From NCBI GenBank assembly GCA_035524095.1, contig DATKPK010000158.1, positions 1 through 11,194 of the forward strand: a stretch of 11,194 bases of DNA, read 5' to 3'. Shown in pieces: positions 1-6,689 of this stretch. Source of the DNA: DATJUF01 sp035524095 (GTDB lineage Bacteria > Desulfobacterota > Binatia > Binatales > Binataceae). The translations under genes were made by a program, and so were the position numbers. The notes under the pieces were generated by a model, which saw only the letters and a program-made list of their open reading frames with translations, had not been told where the DNA came from and ran no database searches. Positions within the stretch are counted from its first letter, which is position 1. Each line of letters opens with the position of its first letter.

Positions 1-155
1 TCGGCGACGCGGACGTTACGCAGCATCCGTTCCTGGAGTAAGGCGCCCCTGAGGTCAGGGATGGGCGTGCGGATGGGGCGGTCGGCCTTGCGCAGGAGTT
101 GAGGTCCCCCGCCAAGGTTGGTCGGCGCCCAAGTGCAGGTCAGGATCTCACTCAT
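1..155 (-). CDS. Unrecognised protein, N-terminal part (runs off left edge)
   Basis: I do not recognise this gene. The minus strand is open for 51 codons from an ATG at 155-153 to the window edge, with no stop. The peptide starts MSEILTCTWAPTNLGGG and continues with LLRKADRPIRTPIPDLRG and a QERMLRNVRVA stretch. A GAGG lies 7 nt before the ATG and a second GAGGA directly abuts it, so the start is credible. Codons are rich in G/C at the third position, as expected of a real gene in this DNA. It follows the CoA-transferase on the same strand after a 115-bp gap with no clear terminator, so the two may be co-transcribed. No signal peptide or membrane segment is visible in this fragment. The rest of the gene lies outside the window. 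Confidence 0.5.
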   Translation of the reverse strand, partial: MSEILTCTWAPTNLGGGPQLLRKADRPIRTPIPDLRGALLQERMLRNVRVA

Positions 156-270
156 TCCTCAACCTCAGTCGCGATACATTTCCCTGAGCCTTATAGCATG
201 GCTGTTGTGATGTGCGGCGACGAGCAATCGGTGCCATTGTTTCAAATGCGTAACACGATCGAACTCTTCT

Positions 271-1452
271 TTACGAGATTATATTGGCATCGCGAAGATT
301 GGACAGGTCATCACGAGTGAGGCCGAGGTCGGTGAGGATGGCGTCGGTGTGCTCGCCGAGCGTCGGCGCGTAGCGGCGTAATTCAGCAGGGGTGACGTCG
401 AAGCGGGCGGCGGGACGCGGCTGACGGAAGCGCCCGGCATGCGGATGATTAGCCTCGACGATCAATTCGTTGGCGGCGACCTGCGGATCGTGCAGGAGAT
501 CCTCGCGGCTGTTGATTGGAGCGCACGGAACCTGGGCAGCGTCGAGGGCCGCGAGCCATTCGGCGGAAGTTCGAGTGGCGAGAACTTCGGCAGTCATCTC
601 AAGGCGGACGTCGGCGTTGCGGATACGATCGGCAGGATTCTTGAAGCGCGGGTCGTCGAGCCATTCGGGATGGTCGAGGGCCTGCGTCAGCCCGCGCCAT
701 TCGTCGTCGGAGTTGACGGCGGCGGTGATATAGCCGTCCGCCGTGGCGAAGATGAGGTCGCGGGTATTGGCCGGACGGGTCGCGGCGTAGGAGTCGATGA
801 AGGTGTACCCAGCCATCGATTCAGGCCACATGAAGGCGACGACCGCGTCGAGCATCGCGAGGCGCACGTGCTGGCCCTTGCCTGTACGGGTCCGGGCGAG
901 CAGCGCGGCGGTCATAGCCTGGGCGGCGGTGAGGGCTGTGACCTTGTCCGGGACGATCACGCGCATCATGCGCGGACGGCCGGTCGCGGTGTCGGCTTGA
1001 ATTGAAGCGAGGCCGGAGAGGGCTTGAATGACTGGATCGTAGACGCGTTTATGGCCGTAGGGGCCGGTTTCGCCGAAGCCGCTGATCGAGACATAGATGA
1101 GAGAGGGGTTTACGGCACGCAGGGCGGCCTCGCCTATGCCCATCCGCTCGGCGGCGCCGGGACGGAAATTCTGTACGAACAGATCAGCCTTGATGGCGAG
1201 GCGTTTAAGCAGATCGACGCCGCGCGGATTTTTTAGTTCAATCGCGATTGAGCGCTTGTTGCGGTTGGCGATGACGAAGGTTGGGGCCATCCCGCGCTTG
1301 CGCCCGCCCATCAGCCGCGTGAGGTCGCCGCTCGCGGGCGGTTCGACCTTGATCACGTCGGCGCCCTGGTCCGCTAGGATCATGGTGGCCATCGGGCCGG
1401 AAATCATCTGCGTGAGGTCGATAATGCGAAAGCCGTCGAGAGGTCCGGGCAT
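271..1452 (-). CDS. CaiB/BaiF family III CoA-transferase
   Basis: A 393-residue cytosolic enzyme, the usual length for family III CoA-transferases, which move CoA between carboxylic acids through an aspartyl-CoA thioester. Family hallmarks are visible in order: the start PLDGFRIIDLTQMISGP; DQGADVIKVEPP at 28-39; NRNKRSIAIELKNPRG at 63-78; NFRPGAAERMGIG at 95-107; YVSISGFGETGPY at 120-132; and GKGQHVRLAMLDA at 191-203, where D202 aligns with the catalytic Asp (Asp169 of formyl-CoA transferase). The ATG has a GGAGG 8 nt upstream. The substrate cannot be read from sequence: formyl-CoA transferase-like, carnitine/bile acid CoA-transferase-like and alpha-methylacyl-CoA racemase-like members share these motifs. 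It is transcribed divergently from ligD and is followed by the left-edge gene on the same strand. The family call is firm; the reaction is not. Confidence 0.93.
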   Translation of the reverse strand: MPGPLDGFRIIDLTQMISGPMATMILADQGADVIKVEPPASGDLTRLMGGRKRGMAPTFVIANRNKRSIAIELKNPRGVDLLKRLAIKADLFVQNFRPGAAERMGIGEAALRAVNPSLIYVSISGFGETGPYGHKRVYDPVIQALSGLASIQADTATGRPRMMRVIVPDKVTALTAAQAMTAALLARTRTGKGQHVRLAMLDAVVAFMWPESMAGYTFIDSYAATRPANTRDLIFATADGYITAAVNSDDEWRGLTQALDHPEWLDDPRFKNPADRIRNADVRLEMTAEVLATRTSAEWLAALDAAQVPCAPINSREDLLHDPQVAANELIVEANHPHAGRFRQPRPAARFDVTPAELRRYAPTLGEHTDAILTDLGLTRDDLSNLRDANIIS

Positions 1453-1526
1453 GGGTCACACCTCCGTGTCGATAGGATTACCGTTACATGAGGGATGGTG
1501 TCTGGGAAAGTCTGAGGGTTTGAAAA

Positions 1527-1577
1527 CGACCGGCTTGCATACTCATGAACGCAGAGGTTTGCATGCGAGCCCGGTCG
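1527..1577. repeat. Imperfect inverted repeat in the CoA-transferase/ligD divergent gap
   Basis: The arms at 1527-1540 (CGACCGGCTTGCAT) and 1563-1577 (ATGCGAGCCCGGTCG) pair over 14 bp with one bulged C and one G-T pair, around a 22-nt loop. There is no T-tract after the right arm, so it does not look like an intrinsic terminator. It lies in the only stretch available for both divergent promoters, so a regulator binding site or a structured leader is possible. I could not identify convincing -35/-10 boxes for either gene in this gap. Confidence 0.4.
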
Positions 1578-1687
1578 ATCTTGGCCTTGTCGACGCCGCG
1601 AATCGGAAAGCTGGCTTAGTACGGCGATTGCATTAGCATAGGCAGGAAGTGGCTAAGCAGCGACAGTCAGGTCAGGCGGTCAGCAGA

Positions 1688-4465
1688 ATGGCATCGAAGA
1701 AAGCGAAGCATAAGCTCGCGGCCTATCAAGCCAAGCGGGATTTTACGCAGACGGCCGAGCCAAGCGGTGAGAATAAGGTAGCTGCATCGCCACGGTTGCG
1801 TTTCGTGATTCAGAAACATGCGGCGCGCAGGCTCCATTATGATTTGCGGCTGGAACTCGACGGCGTGTTCAAGTCGTGGGCGGTGACGCGCGGACCGTCG
1901 GTCGACCCGCATGAGCGGCGGCTGGCAGTCGAGGTCGAGGACCATCCGCTGGACTACGGTGACTTCGAGGGGACGATCCCACGCGGGCAATACGGCGGCG
2001 GCTCAGTGCAGTTATGGGATCGCGGATACTGGATGCCAGAGGGGAAGGAAGGTGCGCAAGCGGGACTGGCGGAGGGCGATCTGAAGTTCACGCTCGAAGG
2101 TGAGCGTCTGCACGGAAGCTGGGTGCTGGTACGCATGAAGCATGACCGCATGGGGGGCAAGCGGACGAACTGGCTGCTGATCAAGCATCGCGACGAATAC
2201 GCACGCGACGGTGACGGCGAGGCGATCGTGGCGGAGGATCGATCGGTGGCGTCGGGGCGGACCATGGCTGAAATCGCTGCGGGCAAGGGACGCGGGCCGA
2301 AGCCATTCATGCTGGTGACGAAGGCCAGTGCGAAGCCTGACGCGGTGTGGCATTCGAATCGTGAAGATGGCGATCCGCCGGCCGGGGCAGCTCAAGCGCG
2401 AGTCGCACGGGGGAAACCTGGCGCCGATCCATCTGAGAGCAAAGTGAACGCCCTCGGCAGAGCCAGGAAGAAAAACCCGATGCCGGGCTTCGTCGAACCG
2501 CAACTATGCAAAGACGTCGATGAACCACCGAAGGGGCCGGACTGGGTCCATGAAATCAAGTTTGATGGCTATCGGATGCAGCTTCACGTCGAAGACGGGG
2601 TGGCGACGATCCTGACGCGTAAGGGCCTCGACTGGACAGAGAAGTTTCGGGCGATAGCGCAGATCGCGCGACAGCTGCCGGACACGATAATTGATGGTGA
2701 AATCGTCGCACTCGATCATAAAGGGATTCCGGAGTTTACGGCGCTGCAGGCAGCGCTGTCGGAAGGGAATACGGGCGAGCTGATCTATTTTGCCTTCGAT
2801 CTGTTGTTTGCGGACGGAGAGGATTTGAGGGAAATGCGGCTGGCTGAGCGCAAGCAGCGGCTGCACCGGATAGTCAAGGAACTGAACGACGAGCGAATCC
2901 GTTTCGTCGAACACTTTCACGCAGATGGGGTGGAAGTCCTGAAATCGGCCGAACAGATGGGTCTCGAAGGGATCGTCTCGAAGCGGCTCGACAGCCTGTA
3001 TCGAGCTGGACGCGGGTCGAGTTGGACCAAAGCGAAGTGCCGGCTGGGTCATGAGGTGGTGATCGGTGCTTGGACCGACACTGATGGGCGTTTCCGCTCA
3101 CTGTTAGGGGGCGTCTACCGCGATGGGCATCTGGCGTACGTCGGGCGGATCGGGACGGGATTCAAGGAAGAAGTCGTGCGGCGTCTGATGCCGCGACTGA
3201 AGGCCGTTGCCGCGAACGAGAGTCCGTTCAGCGGCAATAATGCGCCTCGCTATCAGCGGAATTTCCATTGGCTCAAACCGGAACTGGTCGCGGAAATTGA
3301 ATTTGGCGGATGGACTACTGATGGTCTCGCGAGACAGGCGTCATTCAAGGGCTTGCGCGAGGATAAACCGGCGCGGGAGGTCATCGCAGAAGAATTAGCG
3401 CCAGCCGCACAAATGGAAATCAAGGAGCCGGTGCCAATGAAAAAAAAGACGTCGCGAGATAACGACGATCAAAACATGGAATCGAAGACGAATGCGGTAC
3501 CGAAGACAGCTCACGTGCCGATCGTCATGGGCATCGCGATCTCGAACGCTGACAAGACGCTGTGGCCAGACGACGGAAACGGGCGCGCCATCACGAAGCT
3601 GGACCTTGCACGTTATTACGAGGCGGTTGGGCCGTGGATGATTCGTCATTTGGAAGGGCGGCCGTGCTCGATAATTCGCGCGCCAGATGGGATCAACGCA
3701 GAGCATTTTTTCCAACGGCACGCGATGGCGGGGATGCCGAAGCTCTTCAATCTGGTGCAGGTGAGCGGCGATCACGAATCATACGTGCAAATTGATCGTG
3801 TCGAGGCTTTAGCCGCTGTCGCCCAACTGGGGGGAGTCGAGTTGCATCCGTGGAACTGCTATCCCGGCCGTCCGGAAATACCAGGGCGGCTGGTCTTCGA
3901 TCTCGATCCGGCGCCGGACGTCGCGTTCGCGGTCGTCGCGGAAGCGGCGCTCGAATTGAAAGAGCGGTTGGCCGCGATCGGTCTCGAGAGTTTTTGCAAG
4001 ACCACCGGCGGCAAAGGGATGCACGTCGTGGCGCCGCTGACGATGCCGACCGACAAAGCAATTGACTGGACGGTCACGAAAAACTTCGTGCGCGACGTGT
4101 GTGTGCGGATGGCCGCTGACCGGCCGGATCGTTATCTAGTGAAGATGACCAAGAAGGATCGCGATGGGCGAATCTATCTGGATTATCTGCGGAATGATCG
4201 GATGGCGACGGCAGTCGCGGTGCTGTCGCCGCGGGCGCGGGATGGCGCACCAGTCTCGATGCCGCTGACGTGGACGGAGGTGCGGAAGAATCCCGAACCG
4301 ATGCGCTATACTCTCCGGACTGTGACGGCGCTTTTGGGCAGAAGTGATGCATGGAGTGACTACTTCGACGCGGCGCGTCCGTTCGAAGAAGCGATCCGGC
4401 GGCTGGGTGAAGGCGGAGCCAAAAGCAGGAAAAAGGCTGGGCTGCTTAGTGACCGATTAGACTGA
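1688..4465 (+). CDS. ligD: ATP-dependent DNA ligase D (PE-LIG-POL)
   Basis: The multifunctional ligase of bacterial non-homologous end joining; with Ku it processes, fills and seals double-strand breaks. 925 residues from ATG 1688. The N-terminal 3'-phosphoesterase has H44, H50, D52, R54, H86 and Y90, each two residues beyond the catalytic set of Pseudomonas aeruginosa LigD (H42, H48, D50, R52, H84, Y88). This supports ATG 1688 over the in-frame GTG at 1649, whose AGGA sits only 1 nt away; ATG 1688 itself has only a weak AGGCGG 8 nt upstream. The ligase domain has the nucleotidyl lysine K291 in EIKFDGYR, then DGEIVALD (336-343), FAFDLLF (368-374), EGIVSKR (427-433) and WTKAKC (446-451). A basic, acidic linker (about 575-615) leads to the AEP polymerase/primase domain: H720, D738 and D740 in FDLDP, TGGKG (773-777) and D832 in YLDYLRN. 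No ku gene is in the window. Confidence 0.97.
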   Translation: MASKKAKHKLAAYQAKRDFTQTAEPSGENKVAASPRLRFVIQKHAARRLHYDLRLELDGVFKSWAVTRGPSVDPHERRLAVEVEDHPLDYGDFEGTIPRGQYGGGSVQLWDRGYWMPEGKEGAQAGLAEGDLKFTLEGERLHGSWVLVRMKHDRMGGKRTNWLLIKHRDEYARDGDGEAIVAEDRSVASGRTMAEIAAGKGRGPKPFMLVTKASAKPDAVWHSNREDGDPPAGAAQARVARGKPGADPSESKVNALGRARKKNPMPGFVEPQLCKDVDEPPKGPDWVHEIKFDGYRMQLHVEDGVATILTRKGLDWTEKFRAIAQIARQLPDTIIDGEIVALDHKGIPEFTALQAALSEGNTGELIYFAFDLLFADGEDLREMRLAERKQRLHRIVKELNDERIRFVEHFHADGVEVLKSAEQMGLEGIVSKRLDSLYRAGRGSSWTKAKCRLGHEVVIGAWTDTDGRFRSLLGGVYRDGHLAYVGRIGTGFKEEVVRRLMPRLKAVAANESPFSGNNAPRYQRNFHWLKPELVAEIEFGGWTTDGLARQASFKGLREDKPAREVIAEELAPAAQMEIKEPVPMKKKTSRDNDDQNMESKTNAVPKTAHVPIVMGIAISNADKTLWPDDGNGRAITKLDLARYYEAVGPWMIRHLEGRPCSIIRAPDGINAEHFFQRHAMAGMPKLFNLVQVSGDHESYVQIDRVEALAAVAQLGGVELHPWNCYPGRPEIPGRLVFDLDPAPDVAFAVVAEAALELKERLAAIGLESFCKTTGGKGMHVVAPLTMPTDKAIDWTVTKNFVRDVCVRMAADRPDRYLVKMTKKDRDGRIYLDYLRNDRMATAVAVLSPRARDGAPVSMPLTWTEVRKNPEPMRYTLRTVTALLGRSDAWSDYFDAARPFEEAIRRLGEGGAKSRKKAGLLSDRLD
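3422..3439 (+). promoter_or_regulatory. Possible internal ribosome binding site and start for the LigD polymerase domain
   Basis: Inside ligD an AAGGAG at 3422-3427 lies 9 nt before an in-frame ATG at 3437-3439 (M584 counted from ATG 1688). This is a better Shine-Dalgarno match and spacing than either candidate start of ligD itself. It falls exactly in the linker between the ligase and polymerase domains, so initiation here would give a free-standing 342-residue polymerase/primase. A run of eight A follows at once (3440-3447). The site could also be chance: AAG GAG is a common Lys-Glu codon pair. Confidence 0.35.
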
Positions 4466-4593
4466 AAAGGCAATGTGTCGCGGACTTAGACTAGAAGCCG
4501 ACGCAGAGTGGGATCATTTCTTAGGGACCGAGCATCATAAGTTACAATTTGGAAAGGGTAAAATGAAACCGGACAACAGCTAGTCCCTCTTGG

Positions 4594-6234
4594 TCAACTC
4601 GTTCGTTGAAAAATAGTAAACCGCCTATCTTTGAAAATCACTCGGAATTGTTTGGACACGACTAGACCGATGTCCGGCCAGACTTGTAGCAGCCCCGATT
4701 CCCCGGTGGGCACGACGACCATCGCGCTGGCACGGATTTGTCTTTCCCTAGCCACCAGCTCGGCCGGTAGAGGCAGGCCGGGGTCGAGAAATACGCCGAC
4801 CGGTTTGCTGAACTGCTGGAACAAAAGGTCGGCGCATCCGTCAGCTTTTAGCAATACCGTTGAGTGGCCACGGCTGATGGTAAGTACTTTTTCCCACTCG
4901 TCGCGCTCGGCGGAACTTGACCAGAGCCCGGCCGTGATCGGATCGCGGCGCGATACTGACCACAAGTCGTAGGTGTGCGACATTTGCGCGGCTTCTTCCG
5001 TATCGGAACCTTCGCGGGCCACGATAGCCTGCGCGTTCGAAGATACGCTTCTTCCGACGAGATCAAGGATTCTGACACCGATCTTACCGAGTGGCACGAG
5101 CAGCGCCACCGTGAGTATCGCGGCGCGCCAACCCGCGCCGAGAGACCATGTGGTTAGCAGGCCCAGCACTAAGATGAAGCAGTAGTACTTGTAAGAGAAC
5201 TGGTTTCCCCATAGGACCGTGATCCCAATCAGATGGAGCAAGGCGCAAGAGACCGTTAGTTCGGGCACACCTTGCAATCCGTCGAATAGGGTGCCCTTTA
5301 AAATGGGTCGTACGAGCTGACACAAAGCTGCGGTAAACAGCACCGCAGTGGCGACGAGCCAGAATCCTGCGGGACTCTCCAAGTAATACACGAGAGTTGG
5401 ATGAGGCGGCTTCCAGAAGAGTGAACCAATTTGAAAAAAGCCAAAATGACATAAGACGTACGCACGTGCACCCGTGAATGGGAGAATCGTTCGCCCAAGA
5501 GCAAGCGGTCCGAAGTAGAGAATCAAGATGAGTATAAGGGAAGACGCTACAGCTGCTGCAGGGGAGACGGCGATGACCATTGACCGTACGTTGAGGGCAC
5601 GAATGCGCCACAGATCGAGGGCGATTAGTCCGATGAGGATTAGACCATAGAAATAAGCGATTGCCGGTTTTGCAAGGACTGCGGCGGCGCAAAACGCGAG
5701 GGCTTGCGATCTGCGGCCAGCCGCGTGGCTCGCCAAGGCATGAAAAATGAAGACGGCCTCCAAGGCCTGAGAGAAGGTTTGGAAGCCGAAGATTGTAAAC
5801 GGCAGCATCAGTAGCAATGGGATCAATATACGGGTTTTGTTCCCTAAGGCCCTGACCCACCGCGCAACTGCGAAGGCGATTAGCCCTTCGGATAACCACA
5901 TAGCATAGAGTTGCGAAAAGGGATTCGGGCCAAACAGTCCAAACCAGGCGCGCGCGGCTAACAGTCCAAGGAGGCCGTAAGGATAGCCAAAGTCTACCGC
6001 AGGGATGCGGCCTTGCCCGATCAAAAAGTTAGCCGTCAGGTTGTCACCTGCGTCAGTGAAGCCGAAGGTGTTAAAACCGAGATCCGAAGGCAACCTGATG
6101 AGGAACATCAGTGCCAATTCGGCGATGACAATCCAGACTGTCAAGTCGACGCGTCTTTCGCTTAGTGATATCAGCCGTGAGATGATCGTCCGACCCGTTC
6201 TTAGGCGGATATGCACCGCTGGTGCGTTTGTCAT
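4594..6234 (-). CDS. Polytopic membrane protein, possibly a GT-C-like glycosyltransferase
   Basis: I do not recognise a named family with certainty. From ATG 6234 it is 546 residues. About 10-12 hydrophobic segments fill residues 29-385, for example 29-46, 86-102, 108-125, 135-151, 191-208, 219-242, 288-306, 327-343, 350-366 and 370-384. After the first segment comes an acidic DAGD (61-64), then GRIPAVDFGYPYG (75-87). An acidic motif in the first external loop followed by such an aromatic stretch recalls GT-C enzymes that use lipid-linked sugars, but this is inference. Residues 397-546 form a hydrophilic C-terminal domain, probably periplasmic. The frame stays open to a TTG at 6426 with AAGGA 11 nt upstream, but the extra 64 residues are Arg-rich and nondescript. 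A weak TTGCAA/GATAAA pair (6461-6432, minus strand) would start RNA near 6425, favouring the shorter form. GC is lower than in neighbours. It converges on ligD. Confidence 0.75.
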   Translation of the reverse strand: MTNAPAVHIRLRTGRTIISRLISLSERRVDLTVWIVIAELALMFLIRLPSDLGFNTFGFTDAGDNLTANFLIGQGRIPAVDFGYPYGLLGLLAARAWFGLFGPNPFSQLYAMWLSEGLIAFAVARWVRALGNKTRILIPLLLMLPFTIFGFQTFSQALEAVFIFHALASHAAGRRSQALAFCAAAVLAKPAIAYFYGLILIGLIALDLWRIRALNVRSMVIAVSPAAAVASSLILILILYFGPLALGRTILPFTGARAYVLCHFGFFQIGSLFWKPPHPTLVYYLESPAGFWLVATAVLFTAALCQLVRPILKGTLFDGLQGVPELTVSCALLHLIGITVLWGNQFSYKYYCFILVLGLLTTWSLGAGWRAAILTVALLVPLGKIGVRILDLVGRSVSSNAQAIVAREGSDTEEAAQMSHTYDLWSVSRRDPITAGLWSSSAERDEWEKVLTISRGHSTVLLKADGCADLLFQQFSKPVGVFLDPGLPLPAELVARERQIRASAMVVVPTGESGLLQVWPDIGLVVSKQFRVIFKDRRFTIFQRTS

Positions 6235-6539
6235 CTGACGATTTTCGCGGCGATCCTTCGACTCGTTGCCGCTACCAGCTTCCACATGTTTTGCAAGGCG
6301 TCTCACCGGTTGGACGAGGTTCGCGAGGAAGCAGATCATTCGCGTTCGCCGGGTCAAGCAAGTGCGAATGTGAAAAGTGGAATAGGCCCGCCACGACCTG
6401 CAGAGCATCTCTCGATTGACAGCCAACGCAATTTATCCTTGCGATGCGGGAGCCTTTGCAAACAGCGTTAGAGGGCACGGTCACGGCCATAAGTTTTAGA
6501 GTACGTGGAATGGAACATTGGCGAAAACATCTTGGGACT

Positions 6540-6570
6540 TTGACATCACCGGCATAGTTGTGGCTATGGT
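6540..6570 (+). promoter_or_regulatory. Candidate sigma70-type promoter for the DUF1329 gene, with overlapping palindrome
   Basis: A perfect TTGACA at 6540-6545 is followed 19 bp later by TATGGT at 6565-6570, a 4/6 match to the -10 box at slightly long spacing. It would give a leader of about 110 nt before ATG 6690. A small inverted repeat, CATAG-N6-CTATG (6553-6568), covers the spacer and reaches into the -10 box, where a repressor could act. The prediction is by eye only. Confidence 0.35.
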
Positions 6571-6676
6571 TAGCGGAGTTACGATAGGCGTCGGGCAGAT
6601 GGTCGCAGGAGGTAACCAACGGTAGACAATAGTCATCGAGAGAAAGCCGAGTAATCCTGGATGGGGGGCACTTCAA

Positions 6677-6683
6677 GGGAGGA
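6677..6683 (+). promoter_or_regulatory. Strong ribosome binding site of the DUF1329 gene
   Basis: GGGAGGA lies 6 nt before ATG 6690, a near-consensus Shine-Dalgarno at good spacing. It fixes this start, which is also the one that opens a clean signal peptide. Confidence 0.75.
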
Positions 6684-6689
6684 AAACGA

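Noticed and set aside
439..1005. 188-codon open frame on the plus strand
   Set aside because: It lies wholly antisense to the well-supported CoA-transferase, shows no family motifs and has the Gly/Arg/Val-rich make-up of a reverse-strand shadow.
2504..3052. 182-codon open frame antisense to the LigD ligase domain
   Set aside because: It overlaps the conserved ligase motifs on the other strand and has no independent support.
4466..4593. Possible terminator between convergent ligD and the membrane protein gene
   Set aside because: Only a 6-bp AGGGAC/GTCCCT match with a loop of about 55 nt is visible, with no T-tract, so it is too weak to call.
5084..5899. 271-codon open frame on the minus strand
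   Set aside because: It is a second frame inside the membrane protein gene. Its translation is rich in Arg, Ser and Cys without domains, while the main frame gives clean membrane segments.
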